From CAYWNA01 sp964459305 (GTDB lineage Bacteria > Planctomycetota > Planctomycetia > Pirellulales > Pirellulaceae), in NCBI GenBank assembly GCA_964459305.1, contig CAYWNA010000179.1, forward strand, positions 1-26,909: a DNA stretch of 26,909 nt, in the 5' to 3' direction. Position numbers and translations under genes: made by a program. Shown piece after piece: positions 8,072 through 15,851 of the stretch. The notes beneath the pieces are model-generated. The model made no database searches, had not been told where the DNA came from, and saw only the letters and a program-made list of their open reading frames with translations. The stretch's first letter is position 1; each line of letters starts with the position of its first letter.

Positions 8072-11000
8072 TCAGAAAGCGGGGGGGAGCTTCGCGGCAT
8101 GTCCGCCAGCAGCACGCACGGTTGTGCCTTTCAAGGGGCTGCCGTCTCGCGTGATGACGCCTGCCCAGAAGCTCCACGGGCCGGTCCAATGACTGATGCA
8201 CTTGACGACGATCGTATTCCATCCTTTTTTCAGATGGACGACCGCTTGACACTCTCGGAGCATAAGGCCCGTCGCCATGCCATCGCGGAGGACCTCTTTT
8301 CCATTCACGTATGCCGCGCCCGTCTTACTCGTACTCAGCAACAGAATCGCGTCCGTCGGCTTGTCGCAATGCACGTGTGTCAGCGCGAAACCAATAGCCT
8401 CGCTGCTGGTGCCGAGCACTTCGTTCAGGTCGACGCCCGGAGCTTCGCCCGTCTTCTGTCGGTGTAACCGCCACTGCATTTGGCCCTGCGCTCCTTCATA
8501 GGTCCGGGTAAGATCAGCGCCCGACTCAAGGCCAAGGGTCCTGTCCAGGCCGGTACAGTCTTCGTCGGGAAAGGGCCCAACCACGGCCCACTCGCGCAGG
8601 GCCACTTGGTCCATGAGCTCCCCTTCCGCCAGCGATTCTCTCGCCTTGCATGTCAGGCCTTGCTCCGCACGTTGGATCACGAGGCCGTTTACGAGCCACT
8701 CGATCGTATTGTGGTAAAACGGTCCCACGTTGGGCCCCCATAAGCGTAATCGCAAATGGCCACCGGTGACGTGTACCCGGAAAGCACGATTGTCGAAGTG
8801 GCCGCTCCGTACCGGCTTCCCCAGCGAGACCGGACGATCGTTGGCGGTCACGTAGGTCAATGCCACCTCGCCTTCGGGCGCTGCGGAGCCGCGGCCCGGT
8901 GCTTCATGCGCGCCAACAACGACAGTCACAAGGTAATCGCCATTGGCCAGGTCCACACGGAACTCGGCCGGACTCAACGGCGGAGCGTCCACTTTGAACT
9001 GATTGTTGCCTTCGCCGCGGACCCGGTAGTCGAGATACTCGGCCGGGTCGCGGTTGCGGATGAAATCGCGATGCAGCGGGTCTGGCTGGCCATCATCGAC
9101 CGTGCTCATCTGGTCCTTAGATGTCCAACCGAAGCCGAGCTCCGGCGTGTATGCCGAGTCGACGGTCACCGGCGTCCAGTCTTTCGGGGTCTCCGCACCT
9201 CCGAAGTCGAACTTTTTGACAGCCGCGACATTCAGGATCTCTGCCCGCAACGCCTTCTGCGATGCCGTCACGGTCGCCGTGATCTGTTCGACGCGCCGGC
9301 GCAGCTTGTTGGCCGTTTGCGCCAGTGGCTCTTGCAGTTTGGAGAATTCGGGCACCTTCACGCGGCCTTGAATCTGGGAGAGAAGTTGCGACGCTTGCCC
9401 GACGAGTTCATCCTCCGCATGGTGCTCTTGTCCGGAGCAACGGGACGCAATGCGGAGTCGCTCCAGCCACTTGCGGGCACCGGCCGCAAGCGATCGGGTC
9501 TCCCATTCGGCATCGGCGGTGAGCAGCACGATCGCCCACAGGTCGACGGTTGGGACCGACACTTCGACTTCCGTCCCGTGCTTCTTCAGGTCGAGCGGCG
9601 TTCCTTCGCCATCGGGCGTGATGAGGCGTGCCGAAGTAAGTCGTTCTGCATCGTCCACGCGCAACGTCAGGGAGAATGGACCGACCGGTCGCGGCCGGCC
9701 CGCGGTGAGGTCGAGATCGTAGTTGACCATCTGTACGGATATCATCGGGCCGCCGCCGTGCTGCCACACGTTCAACCAGACAGTCGGCGGCAGGTCCCCG
9801 CTCACGCCCGACGCATCCTTCAACGAGTCCAAGCTGGCCAGAGCACTTGAGGGGATTTCCGCGAAGACGGATTGCTCTCTGGCGTGAAGTTCCTCGTCGT
9901 TTGTGCCACACTCGCCCTCCAAGACCAATCGACCGCCCGCCTCTACAAACGACCTGATCGCGGCCGCCTGTTGATCCGAGGCGCAGTCGACGGCGGGCAA
10001 CACGAGATAGCGATATTTTCGAAGACGTTCCAAGCCGGGCTGATCGTCGTACACATCCGGATGGCCCAGGACAAGTACGTCGTACGGCACGTGACGCTCC
10101 TCAAGATCACGCGCCGTGGCCGTGAATTGATCCAGATGCGCGAGCGGACGTACGCGGAGTGAGGTGCATTCTCGCCAGAAAATGGACGGCAGTGACAGGA
10201 CGAGGGCTACTTCCGCAACGCTCGTCCGATCGGTGAACAGGGCGCGATGCTCTCCAACGAACCGGGCGTGCCGACGGCTCACCTCCCATAGGTGGCCCTC
10301 GGTGTTCGCGTTCCGCGAGACACTCGGACCGAACAGCATCACGGGCACGCCCCCGTTTGCGTAAGCTTCCGCGAAGGTGACGGCCACCGGCATGCGTTTT
10401 TTTGTGCCCAACCACTGCTCTGGATACTGCATGGTCCAGACGGGCCGTCGGAAGTTGCCGGCGGCCCGGCCAACCTTGTACATCAGTGTCGACCATGCCT
10501 GGCGCTGGAGATCGGCCTTTCGTGCCTCGATGAATACGCCCTCACGGTACTGTGGCGCCAATCCACCCAGATCCAGTTTCTCGAAGCAGGGCTGAAACAT
10601 TTGTGACGACTCAATCCAGACGACATCTACTTGGTTCGAAAGCGCGGTTGCCAGCGGCGTGTGACCGGCGCACCCTCCTTGGTTGCCGTACAACGCGGGA
10701 GCTTTCCGTCCCAGTCGCAGCGCCTCGCGCCTTGCTCGGTCTGCCATGTCGATCCAGGCGTTGAGCATCGACTTGTATTGGAAGCGAATGTACTCATGAA
10801 TGATGGGATCCCTGACCAGGGCATGGGGATCAGCGCCCTCCGGCGTGGGCTTCCACATGGGAAGTCGGGTTTCTCTCCGTCTTTTGCTCAAATAGTTGCG
10901 GATCTGGAATTGGTCGAGATCGACTATGCCCAACGGTCGCAGTTGTTCTTGTGAGAACTGCGTTTTGAGATGCTCCACGAATCGTCGGTTGCACCAGACA

Positions 11001-11680
11001 CAGAAACCGGGATGGTATTTCGAAACGGGAGCCCCGATGTTGTCTTGCGCGACGCCCTCGCCAATTGAGGCCGCACGTCCGAAGCCCTGCGCGATCACGT
11101 TCCGCCACTTCGGCGCGTTCAGGCACATCATCTGTGCGCCGCCATATTTCGTTTTGGGAAAGGCCGCCCGCGAGCCGTTTTCCCGCAGGGCCGCGCCGTT
11201 GTTCCGGAACAGCTTCTCTGCGTATCCCCACATCGGTCCGATGGCTTCCTGGTACTCGTACGCCGTTTGCGAGCTCGAAGCCACGCCGCGCATGGTGAAG
11301 AAGTCGCCCCGGTTCAGGGCTACGCCACTCCACCAGTCCACGACGTCTGGGTCGAACTCCCGGTAGAGCTGGGTCCGTCTCTCGTCCGAACGCCAGGCTT
11401 TGAGGTAGATCCGTGTGGGACACACGTTGACAACGGCCCAGTTCACCCATTCGGTACTACCATCAGCACAAAGCTTGTTCTCTTGCGCAGATTCCAGCGA
11501 CCAACGGGAGCGGGTTTTCTCAAACCGAGCGATAGCTCGCATTTGGCTGCGGCCCTGCCGCTCTGGGCTGTGCGATGTGCTGCGTTGGATGTCGCGTTCG
11601 CCGGCTTTGCCAGACACACAGACAGCACAAAGGCAGGCGAACGTGACAAAGGAGTTTACACACGACATTGAATTTGCCAT
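8072..11680 (-). CDS. Large secreted GH42-like multidomain protein
   Basis: 1202 residues with a signal peptide (start at ATG 11680, or ATG 11668 giving MSCVNSFVTFACLCAVCVSG; no strong ribosome site separates them). Approximate order: a beta-galactosidase-like (GH42/clan GH-A) barrel at 60-500; a glutamine-amidotransferase-fold 'trimerisation' domain at about 500-640 (HVPYDVLVLGHPDVYDD, RYLVLPAVDCASDQQ, FVEAGGRLVLEGE); a beta-sandwich; a helical region at about 750-815; a malectin-like domain from about 823 (FDFGGAETPKDW, VDLANGDYLVTVVVG, NTIEWLVNGLVIQ); and a C-terminal galactose-binding-like sandwich from about 1029 (EWAVVGPFPDEDC, GAAYVNGKEVLRDG, LKKGWNTIVVKC). It probably acts on a large extracellular glycan. 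Catalytic glutamates could not be fixed by eye. It faces the PL6 gene across a 76-base divergent spacer and precedes the truncated fragment at 7874-8038. Confidence 0.75.
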   Translation of the reverse strand: MANSMSCVNSFVTFACLCAVCVSGKAGERDIQRSTSHSPERQGRSQMRAIARFEKTRSRWSLESAQENKLCADGSTEWVNWAVVNVCPTRIYLKAWRSDERRTQLYREFDPDVVDWWSGVALNRGDFFTMRGVASSSQTAYEYQEAIGPMWGYAEKLFRNNGAALRENGSRAAFPKTKYGGAQMMCLNAPKWRNVIAQGFGRAASIGEGVAQDNIGAPVSKYHPGFCVWCNRRFVEHLKTQFSQEQLRPLGIVDLDQFQIRNYLSKRRRETRLPMWKPTPEGADPHALVRDPIIHEYIRFQYKSMLNAWIDMADRARREALRLGRKAPALYGNQGGCAGHTPLATALSNQVDVVWIESSQMFQPCFEKLDLGGLAPQYREGVFIEARKADLQRQAWSTLMYKVGRAAGNFRRPVWTMQYPEQWLGTKKRMPVAVTFAEAYANGGVPVMLFGPSVSRNANTEGHLWEVSRRHARFVGEHRALFTDRTSVAEVALVLSLPSIFWRECTSLRVRPLAHLDQFTATARDLEERHVPYDVLVLGHPDVYDDQPGLERLRKYRYLVLPAVDCASDQQAAAIRSFVEAGGRLVLEGECGTNDEELHAREQSVFAEIPSSALASLDSLKDASGVSGDLPPTVWLNVWQHGGGPMISVQMVNYDLDLTAGRPRPVGPFSLTLRVDDAERLTSARLITPDGEGTPLDLKKHGTEVEVSVPTVDLWAIVLLTADAEWETRSLAAGARKWLERLRIASRCSGQEHHAEDELVGQASQLLSQIQGRVKVPEFSKLQEPLAQTANKLRRRVEQITATVTASQKALRAEILNVAAVKKFDFGGAETPKDWTPVTVDSAYTPELGFGWTSKDQMSTVDDGQPDPLHRDFIRNRDPAEYLDYRVRGEGNNQFKVDAPPLSPAEFRVDLANGDYLVTVVVGAHEAPGRGSAAPEGEVALTYVTANDRPVSLGKPVRSGHFDNRAFRVHVTGGHLRLRLWGPNVGPFYHNTIEWLVNGLVIQRAEQGLTCKARESLAEGELMDQVALREWAVVGPFPDEDCTGLDRTLGLESGADLTRTYEGAQGQMQWRLHRQKTGEAPGVDLNEVLGTSSEAIGFALTHVHCDKPTDAILLLSTSKTGAAYVNGKEVLRDGMATGLMLRECQAVVHLKKGWNTIVVKCISHWTGPWSFWAGVITRDGSPLKGTTVRAAGGHAAKLPPAF

Positions 11681-11723
11681 CCCGCGTGGTAGTTGTTGAC
11701 GATGTTCCGACCTTTCTTCTTCC

Positions 11724-11729
11724 TATAAT
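11724..11729 (+). promoter_or_regulatory. Consensus -10 box (TATAAT) for the PL6 gene
   Basis: A perfect TATAAT lies 27 bases before the GTG start at 11757, within the 76-base spacer between two divergent genes. TTGACG at 11696-11701 looks like a -35 box but is 22 bases away, longer than the usual 16-18, so the promoter may be activator-dependent or the match coincidental. Transcription would start near 11736, leaving a short leader with AAAGGAG at 11744-11750. Confidence 0.4.
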
Positions 11730-11756
11730 GGATACAGAACCTGAAAGGAGTGCAAG

Positions 11757-13304
11757 GTGAAAACCCTTTCAATGATCTGGGCAAGCGGATTCTGTCTCGC
11801 TATTTTGGACGGGCATACCGAACGCGGGCACGCGCTGGATCAGCCGCAAACCGGTAGAGCACTCAAATCAGAATCGATTGATCCTCAGGATCGGCCGGCG
11901 GCAGAGGGTTCGATCCGCGTCGAACTTCAGCGACCGGTGGACGCACGGTTACTGCAAATCGAAAAGCAAGGCATTGACGGATGCAAGCTGTTCCGCGGCA
12001 AGGTCTACGTCGTTCGGAGCCCGAAGGAGGTCGAGGCATTATCTGGGAAGCTGAAGCCGGGTGACCAGTTGGTGCTATCGGGTTCGGATTGGCGGGACGC
12101 GCGTTTCGTGTTTTCGGGTCGCGGTAGGGAGCAGGCGCCAATTCTCGTCCGCCCGGAGTCTCCCGGGCAGGTCGTGTTCAGGGGTGATTCCAGCGTCGTG
12201 TTTCATGGCGACCACCTTGTCATCATGGGGCTCGAGTTCAAAGACGTGGTGGTTACCCGACCGGGTTCGGTCATTTTCAGGCTTGGCAACGGGAAAAACA
12301 AACCGGCCAACCACTGTATTGTCAACCGGATCAAAATCGACAACTGTAACTCGCCCGACCCGGTTGACTGCCCGCGAGTGCGCATGCGGTACATGACGGT
12401 CCGGGGGCACGACAACACCGTCGCCCATTCGGTGTTTTCCAATTTGAAGAACTTCGGGCAAATGCTGGCAGCGCAGGAATTGCCGCCGGAAGGATTACAG
12501 CGGCTGCACATTCTCAACAACCTTTTCATCAACCGCCCTTACCTGGACAAACAAAATGGTTACGAGATCGTCCAGATCGGCTGGAGCGGGGAAAAAGCAC
12601 GATCCGCCGGCTCATTGATTGAAGGTAACGTCTTCGAGAACTGTAATGGTGAGGGCGAGATCATTACACTCAAAGCCTCGGATATCGTGGTGCGACACAA
12701 CACCTTCACCGCTTGCCAAGGTGTCCTGTGCCTCCGCGCAGCAAACCGAGTGCTGGTGGAAGGCAACGTCTTTGACGGCAAAGGCCGACCGAACACCGGC
12801 GGAGTCCGAGTACAAGGATCGGGTCACGTCATCGTCGAGAACGAATTCCGCAACCTTAGAAAGCCGAGCAGTTACTATTACTGGCCGGTATCGCTCATGG
12901 CCGCAAGCGCTGAGAACTATGGTGACAATGGCGACGTTGCCGGTTACGGTCGGGCCAAGGACATCCTCATTGCGAGGAATCGTTTCGTTGGCAATGATGC
13001 TCGCATTGCCGTGGGCATTTACCCGCGTCCGGAGTACCCGTTGCTGCCAAGGAACATCCAAGTCAAGGACAACATGTTTAGGACCACCCAGGCCGCCACC
13101 AGCCCGTTCGATTATGTCGCCCCGGACAAAACTGGCGAATTGCCAAAAAACCTCCACGAATCAGGAAACAAGTTCTTGCGTTTCACGACGCGAACCGTCG
13201 AGGTACCGGCGATTTCCAACGCACATCCGCGACTGCTGCTCGACCGAGCTGAATTGGCCAACATGAAGAAGCGGGCGTTGTCTGGAAAGGACCTGGATTA
13301 CTGA
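11757..13304 (+). CDS. PL6 family polysaccharide lyase (chondroitinase B/alginate lyase type), truncated fusion
   Basis: A right-handed beta-helix lyase that would cleave uronic-acid-containing polysaccharide (alginate or dermatan/chondroitin type) by beta-elimination. The GTG start at 11757 is supported by AAAGGAG six bases upstream and a hydrophobic leader (MIWASGFCLAILDG). The PL6 core is clear: GEIITLKASDIVVRHNTF with Lys306 and GVLCLRAANRVLVEGNVF with Arg327. The Lys-Arg spacing of 21 equals that of the known catalytic pair of chondroitinase B (K250/R271). NTGGVRVQGSGHVIVENEF follows. The last 30 or so residues (AHPRLLLDRAELANMKKRAL) resemble the first segment of heparinase II/III-type lyases, which suggests a two-module lyase cut short by the stop at 13302-13304, just before a palindromic repeat. 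The PL6 module itself looks complete. Confidence 0.85.
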   Translation: MKTLSMIWASGFCLAILDGHTERGHALDQPQTGRALKSESIDPQDRPAAEGSIRVELQRPVDARLLQIEKQGIDGCKLFRGKVYVVRSPKEVEALSGKLKPGDQLVLSGSDWRDARFVFSGRGREQAPILVRPESPGQVVFRGDSSVVFHGDHLVIMGLEFKDVVVTRPGSVIFRLGNGKNKPANHCIVNRIKIDNCNSPDPVDCPRVRMRYMTVRGHDNTVAHSVFSNLKNFGQMLAAQELPPEGLQRLHILNNLFINRPYLDKQNGYEIVQIGWSGEKARSAGSLIEGNVFENCNGEGEIITLKASDIVVRHNTFTACQGVLCLRAANRVLVEGNVFDGKGRPNTGGVRVQGSGHVIVENEFRNLRKPSSYYYWPVSLMAASAENYGDNGDVAGYGRAKDILIARNRFVGNDARIAVGIYPRPEYPLLPRNIQVKDNMFRTTQAATSPFDYVAPDKTGELPKNLHESGNKFLRFTTRTVEVPAISNAHPRLLLDRAELANMKKRALSGKDLDY

Positions 13305-13310
13305 AGAGGC

Positions 13311-13377
13311 GTAGGGCCGATTCCCACCGGCCGGTAAAACAACGATCAAATGCCCGGCCGGTAGGAACCGGCCCTAC
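13311..13377. repeat. Palindromic element (24-bp arms) between convergent genes
   Basis: The left arm 13311-13334 starts GTAGGGCCGATTCCCACC; the right arm 13354-13377 ends GGAACCGGCCCTAC. The arms pair at 22 of 24 positions around a 19-base loop and share a CCGGCCGG core. It fills the 79-base gap between the stops of the PL6 gene and the minus-strand regulator, where it could act as a bidirectional transcription terminator, though it lacks a T-tract. Its design resembles the other palindromes in this window but the sequence is unrelated. It is probably a dispersed, non-coding mobile repeat. Confidence 0.75.
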
Positions 13378-13383
13378 TCGAAC

Positions 13384-14556
13384 TCATGGTGTTTGGCGTC
13401 TGTTGCGGTATCTTTGGGGGCTCATGCCCTTTTCTCTCCGGAAGAACCGCGCGAAGTTTTTCTCGTCGGGGAAGTCCAAGGCTGCGGCGATTTGTGCTAC
13501 CGACGTGGTTGTCTCGTCCAGCAGTCGAGCTGCTCGCGTGGCTCGGACGTTGCAGATGTACCGGTAGATGCTCCGGCCCGTTGCCCGGCTGAAGCCATCG
13601 TACAGGGCCCGCCGTGATGATGCGGTTGCTCGCACCACGTCGTCGACTCGCAATGCATGGGCGCCGTTCTGTTGGATGAAGCGGATTGCCTTCGCGACCT
13701 CCTGATCGTCGACAGCCAGGATGTCCGAAGAGCCGCGGGGCACGACGCCGATCGGCTCGATGACGATGTACTGATCGCATCTGCGGCCGGCCATCTGCCG
13801 GGCGAGGTTCTCGGCGACTGCGTGCCCGCCGCGCGAAGTGTTCAACGATATGCTCGACAACGGTGGGAAGGTCAACTCGCAGATCATCTCATCGTTCCCA
13901 ACACTCACTATCGCCACGTCGTCCGGAATCCGGTAACCGGCCAGCGCACACGCTTCGATCGCATACAAACAGTGGTCGTCGCTACAGATCATCAGACCCA
14001 ACGGCTTGGGCAGCGATTTCAGCCAGGCAACCATGCGTGCCCGCTGGCGAGCCCAGACGAACCGATCCGCTTTGTCTGATGGCTCAAAGCAACTGACCGC
14101 CAGACCGCTCTGGGCGATCCGTGCGCAGAAACCGTCGCGGCGTTCCCTGGACCAGACGAAGGTGCGGTCCATACCGAAGTAGGCGAAGTGCTTCAAACCA
14201 CAGTCGATCAAGTGCTCTGCGCCCAGGACGCCGATCTGCGCGTTGTTGGTTCGCACGTTCGGATGGTCGGGAACATAGTCCTTCGACGGCGCGATCACGA
14301 CAGGCACACCAAGGCCTAGGACCGCGGCAAGGTTCTTTTGTTCGCGAACGACGATCCCGTCCGGACACCAGTCCTTCAGCGCCCGAACCGACAAATCCCG
14401 GCCGCCGGTCACGTAAGGCAGTTTTCGGTAGAAACGCCAGGGCCCATGCAAAGCCGAGTACTCGGCGATTCCCTGAATCAGACCCCGCTCGTACGGTCGC
14501 GAGGCCTCGATCAGCACGGCGACTCGTGGCGCGAAACTTTTCACAGTTCTCAGCAC
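13384..14556 (-). CDS. XylR-type AraC-family transcriptional regulator
   Basis: Cytoplasmic sugar-responsive regulator. The N-terminal two-thirds is a LacI/periplasmic-binding-like sensor (VAVLIEASRPYERGLIQGIA, GAEHLIDCGLKHFAYFG, GLMICSDDHCLYAIEAC, DDVAIVSVGNDEMICEL, PPLSSISLN). The C-terminal 100 or so residues form an AraC HTH domain (RAARLLDETTTSVAQIAAAL, KNFARFFRREKGMSPQRYR). This is the architecture of E. coli XylR and of many planctomycete regulators, and the 390-residue length is typical. The start is GTG 14556, with an alternative GTG at 14544. The gene diverges from the oxidoreductase operon beginning at 14817, with a palindromic element and 171 bases between them. It is the obvious candidate controller of that operon, and possibly of the lyase genes, in response to a monosaccharide. 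The ligand is unknown. Confidence 0.9.
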   Translation of the reverse strand: MLRTVKSFAPRVAVLIEASRPYERGLIQGIAEYSALHGPWRFYRKLPYVTGGRDLSVRALKDWCPDGIVVREQKNLAAVLGLGVPVVIAPSKDYVPDHPNVRTNNAQIGVLGAEHLIDCGLKHFAYFGMDRTFVWSRERRDGFCARIAQSGLAVSCFEPSDKADRFVWARQRARMVAWLKSLPKPLGLMICSDDHCLYAIEACALAGYRIPDDVAIVSVGNDEMICELTFPPLSSISLNTSRGGHAVAENLARQMAGRRCDQYIVIEPIGVVPRGSSDILAVDDQEVAKAIRFIQQNGAHALRVDDVVRATASSRRALYDGFSRATGRSIYRYICNVRATRAARLLDETTTSVAQIAAALDFPDEKNFARFFRREKGMSPQRYRNRRQTP

Positions 14557-14567
14557 CTTTCGCTAAT

Positions 14568-14646
14568 CAGTTTGTAGTTCCGCCTTCAGGCGGTCTTGAA
14601 GCGAGGCACAACGCGGAAGACCGCCTGAAGGCGGGACTACGAACTG
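14568..14646. repeat. Palindromic element with nested palindromes in the divergent promoter region
   Basis: Arms 14568-14597 and 14617-14646 pair at 28 of 30 positions around a 19-base loop. Each arm contains its own smaller palindrome, CCGCCTTCAGGCGG, so two alternative folds (one long stem or two short hairpins) are possible. It begins 12 bases upstream of the regulator's GTG, so it sits in the regulator's promoter or leader. It looks like a dispersed non-autonomous repeat; a regulatory role is possible but not shown. Confidence 0.8.
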
Positions 14647-14698
14647 GCTCACGACTCATTCATGCGTTGGCTCTTGTGGCCGCTCTTCCCTGCACGAT

Positions 14699-14704
14699 TT
14701 GACG
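14699..14704 (+). promoter_or_regulatory. Possible -35 box (TTGACG) upstream of the oxidoreductase operon
   Basis: TTGACG lies in the 170-base stretch between the palindrome and the first gene of the operon. No good -10 box follows at 16-18 bases. An A/T-rich TATAAA at 14706-14711 is the only other promoter-like string. Weak support; an AraC/XylR-activated promoter often lacks one of the two boxes. The rest of 14705-14816 shows no gene. Confidence 0.2.
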
Positions 14705-14816
14705 ATATAAAAGGCACATTTTGCAGTTCCATGATACCAATTGAGGCTGCTAGCGTGTAGATGAGCAATTTCGTTGGCCGAGGAATGTCTTCGTCACGCG
14801 GAAAGGGAGAATGACC

Positions 14817-15839
14817 ATGCAGGATGGAAAGCTGGGAGTCGCAATCCATGGAGCCGGCTGGGTCGCGAGTGCCCATGTGCTGAGTTGGATGAAGAACCCG
14901 CACGTGACCGTGGTGTCGGTGAGTGACATTTGCATGGTCCGGGCGCAGCAGTTTGCAGAGAAGAACGCGATTGCGTGCACAGTGCGAGACAGCTACGACG
15001 CGGTGCTGGCTGACGAGCGGGTCGACATCGTTGACGTCACTGGTCCCAGCCACGTGCACGCGGCCCAGGGCATTGCCGCTGCCGGAGCCGGAAAGCACGT
15101 GCTTGTGGAGAAACCGATTGCGTTGTCGATGGACGATAACCGTCGTCTGCGCGATGCGGTCGCGGCGGCCGGCGTGAAGAGCATCACCAGTTTCGTGGCC
15201 CGCTTCAACCCTGAGATAGCCACTCTCAAGTCGCTGATCCGATCAGGAGCAATCGGCGAGTTGTTTTACGCCGAGGTCGATTATTGGCACGGGATCAAGC
15301 CCACGCACCACGCCTGGGAGCTTCACAGTAAGAAGGCGACCGGCGGCAGTGCCATGCTGTTGGCCGGCTGCCACGCCTTAGACTCGCTTCGCTGGCTGGT
15401 TGACGACGATGTGGAGGAGGTCACGGCCTACTCGAACAATCGAAAGGGGCTTTTCGAGTTCGACGCAAACGTGGCAGCCATCATGAGGTTCCGCAACGGT
15501 GTGATCGCGAAGACATCAGCGCTGTTCGACGCCGAAATGCCCTACGCCTTCAACGTCGACCTTGCCGGCACGGAAGGAACGCTGCGCGACAATCGAGTCT
15601 GGTCCAAGAAACTGTTCCCAGGGCAGACCGGCTGGAGCAGTTTTCCCACGATCATGATGGACAGCGCCGACGTGATGCACCATTCGTTCGACGCAGAGAT
15701 CGACTATTTCGTGGATTGCATCCTCGAAGATCGCCAGCCCCACTGCAATATCGACGACGCCTATCGCAGCCACGAGTTGTGTATGGCGATAGACCGCTCG
15801 ATCGAACACGGTTGCCCGGTCAAATTGCCTTTGGAATAA
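14817..15839 (+). CDS. Gfo/Idh/MocA family oxidoreductase, cytoplasmic
   Basis: NAD(P)-dependent dehydrogenase that typically oxidises or reduces a hydroxyl of a sugar, inositol or sugar acid. Rossmann start VAIHGAGWVASAHV, DVTGPSHVHAA, then the family motif VEKPIALS with catalytic Lys99, and GGSAMLLAGCHALDSLRWL with His186 and Asp189. The length of 340 residues is normal. ATG 14817 is preferred to ATG 14811 because GGGAG (14805-14809) is 7 bases upstream of the former but only 1 from the latter. There is no export signal, unlike the second oxidoreductase at 24229. First gene of the operon; AAAGGAGG for the next gene overlaps its stop codon, so the two are likely translationally coupled. The substrate is unknown. 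Confidence 0.9.
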   Translation: MQDGKLGVAIHGAGWVASAHVLSWMKNPHVTVVSVSDICMVRAQQFAEKNAIACTVRDSYDAVLADERVDIVDVTGPSHVHAAQGIAAAGAGKHVLVEKPIALSMDDNRRLRDAVAAAGVKSITSFVARFNPEIATLKSLIRSGAIGELFYAEVDYWHGIKPTHHAWELHSKKATGGSAMLLAGCHALDSLRWLVDDDVEEVTAYSNNRKGLFEFDANVAAIMRFRNGVIAKTSALFDAEMPYAFNVDLAGTEGTLRDNRVWSKKLFPGQTGWSSFPTIMMDSADVMHHSFDAEIDYFVDCILEDRQPHCNIDDAYRSHELCMAIDRSIEHGCPVKLPLE

Positions 15840-15851
15840 AGGAGGACCACC

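Noticed and set aside
8756..9850. Plus-strand open frame (364 codons)
   Set aside because: Antisense to the 1202-residue GH42-like protein, whose domains run continuously through this region.
14706..14711. TATAAA as a confident -10 box for the oxidoreductase operon
   Set aside because: No -35 box at a suitable distance, and it lies 105 bases upstream of the start; left as a remark only.
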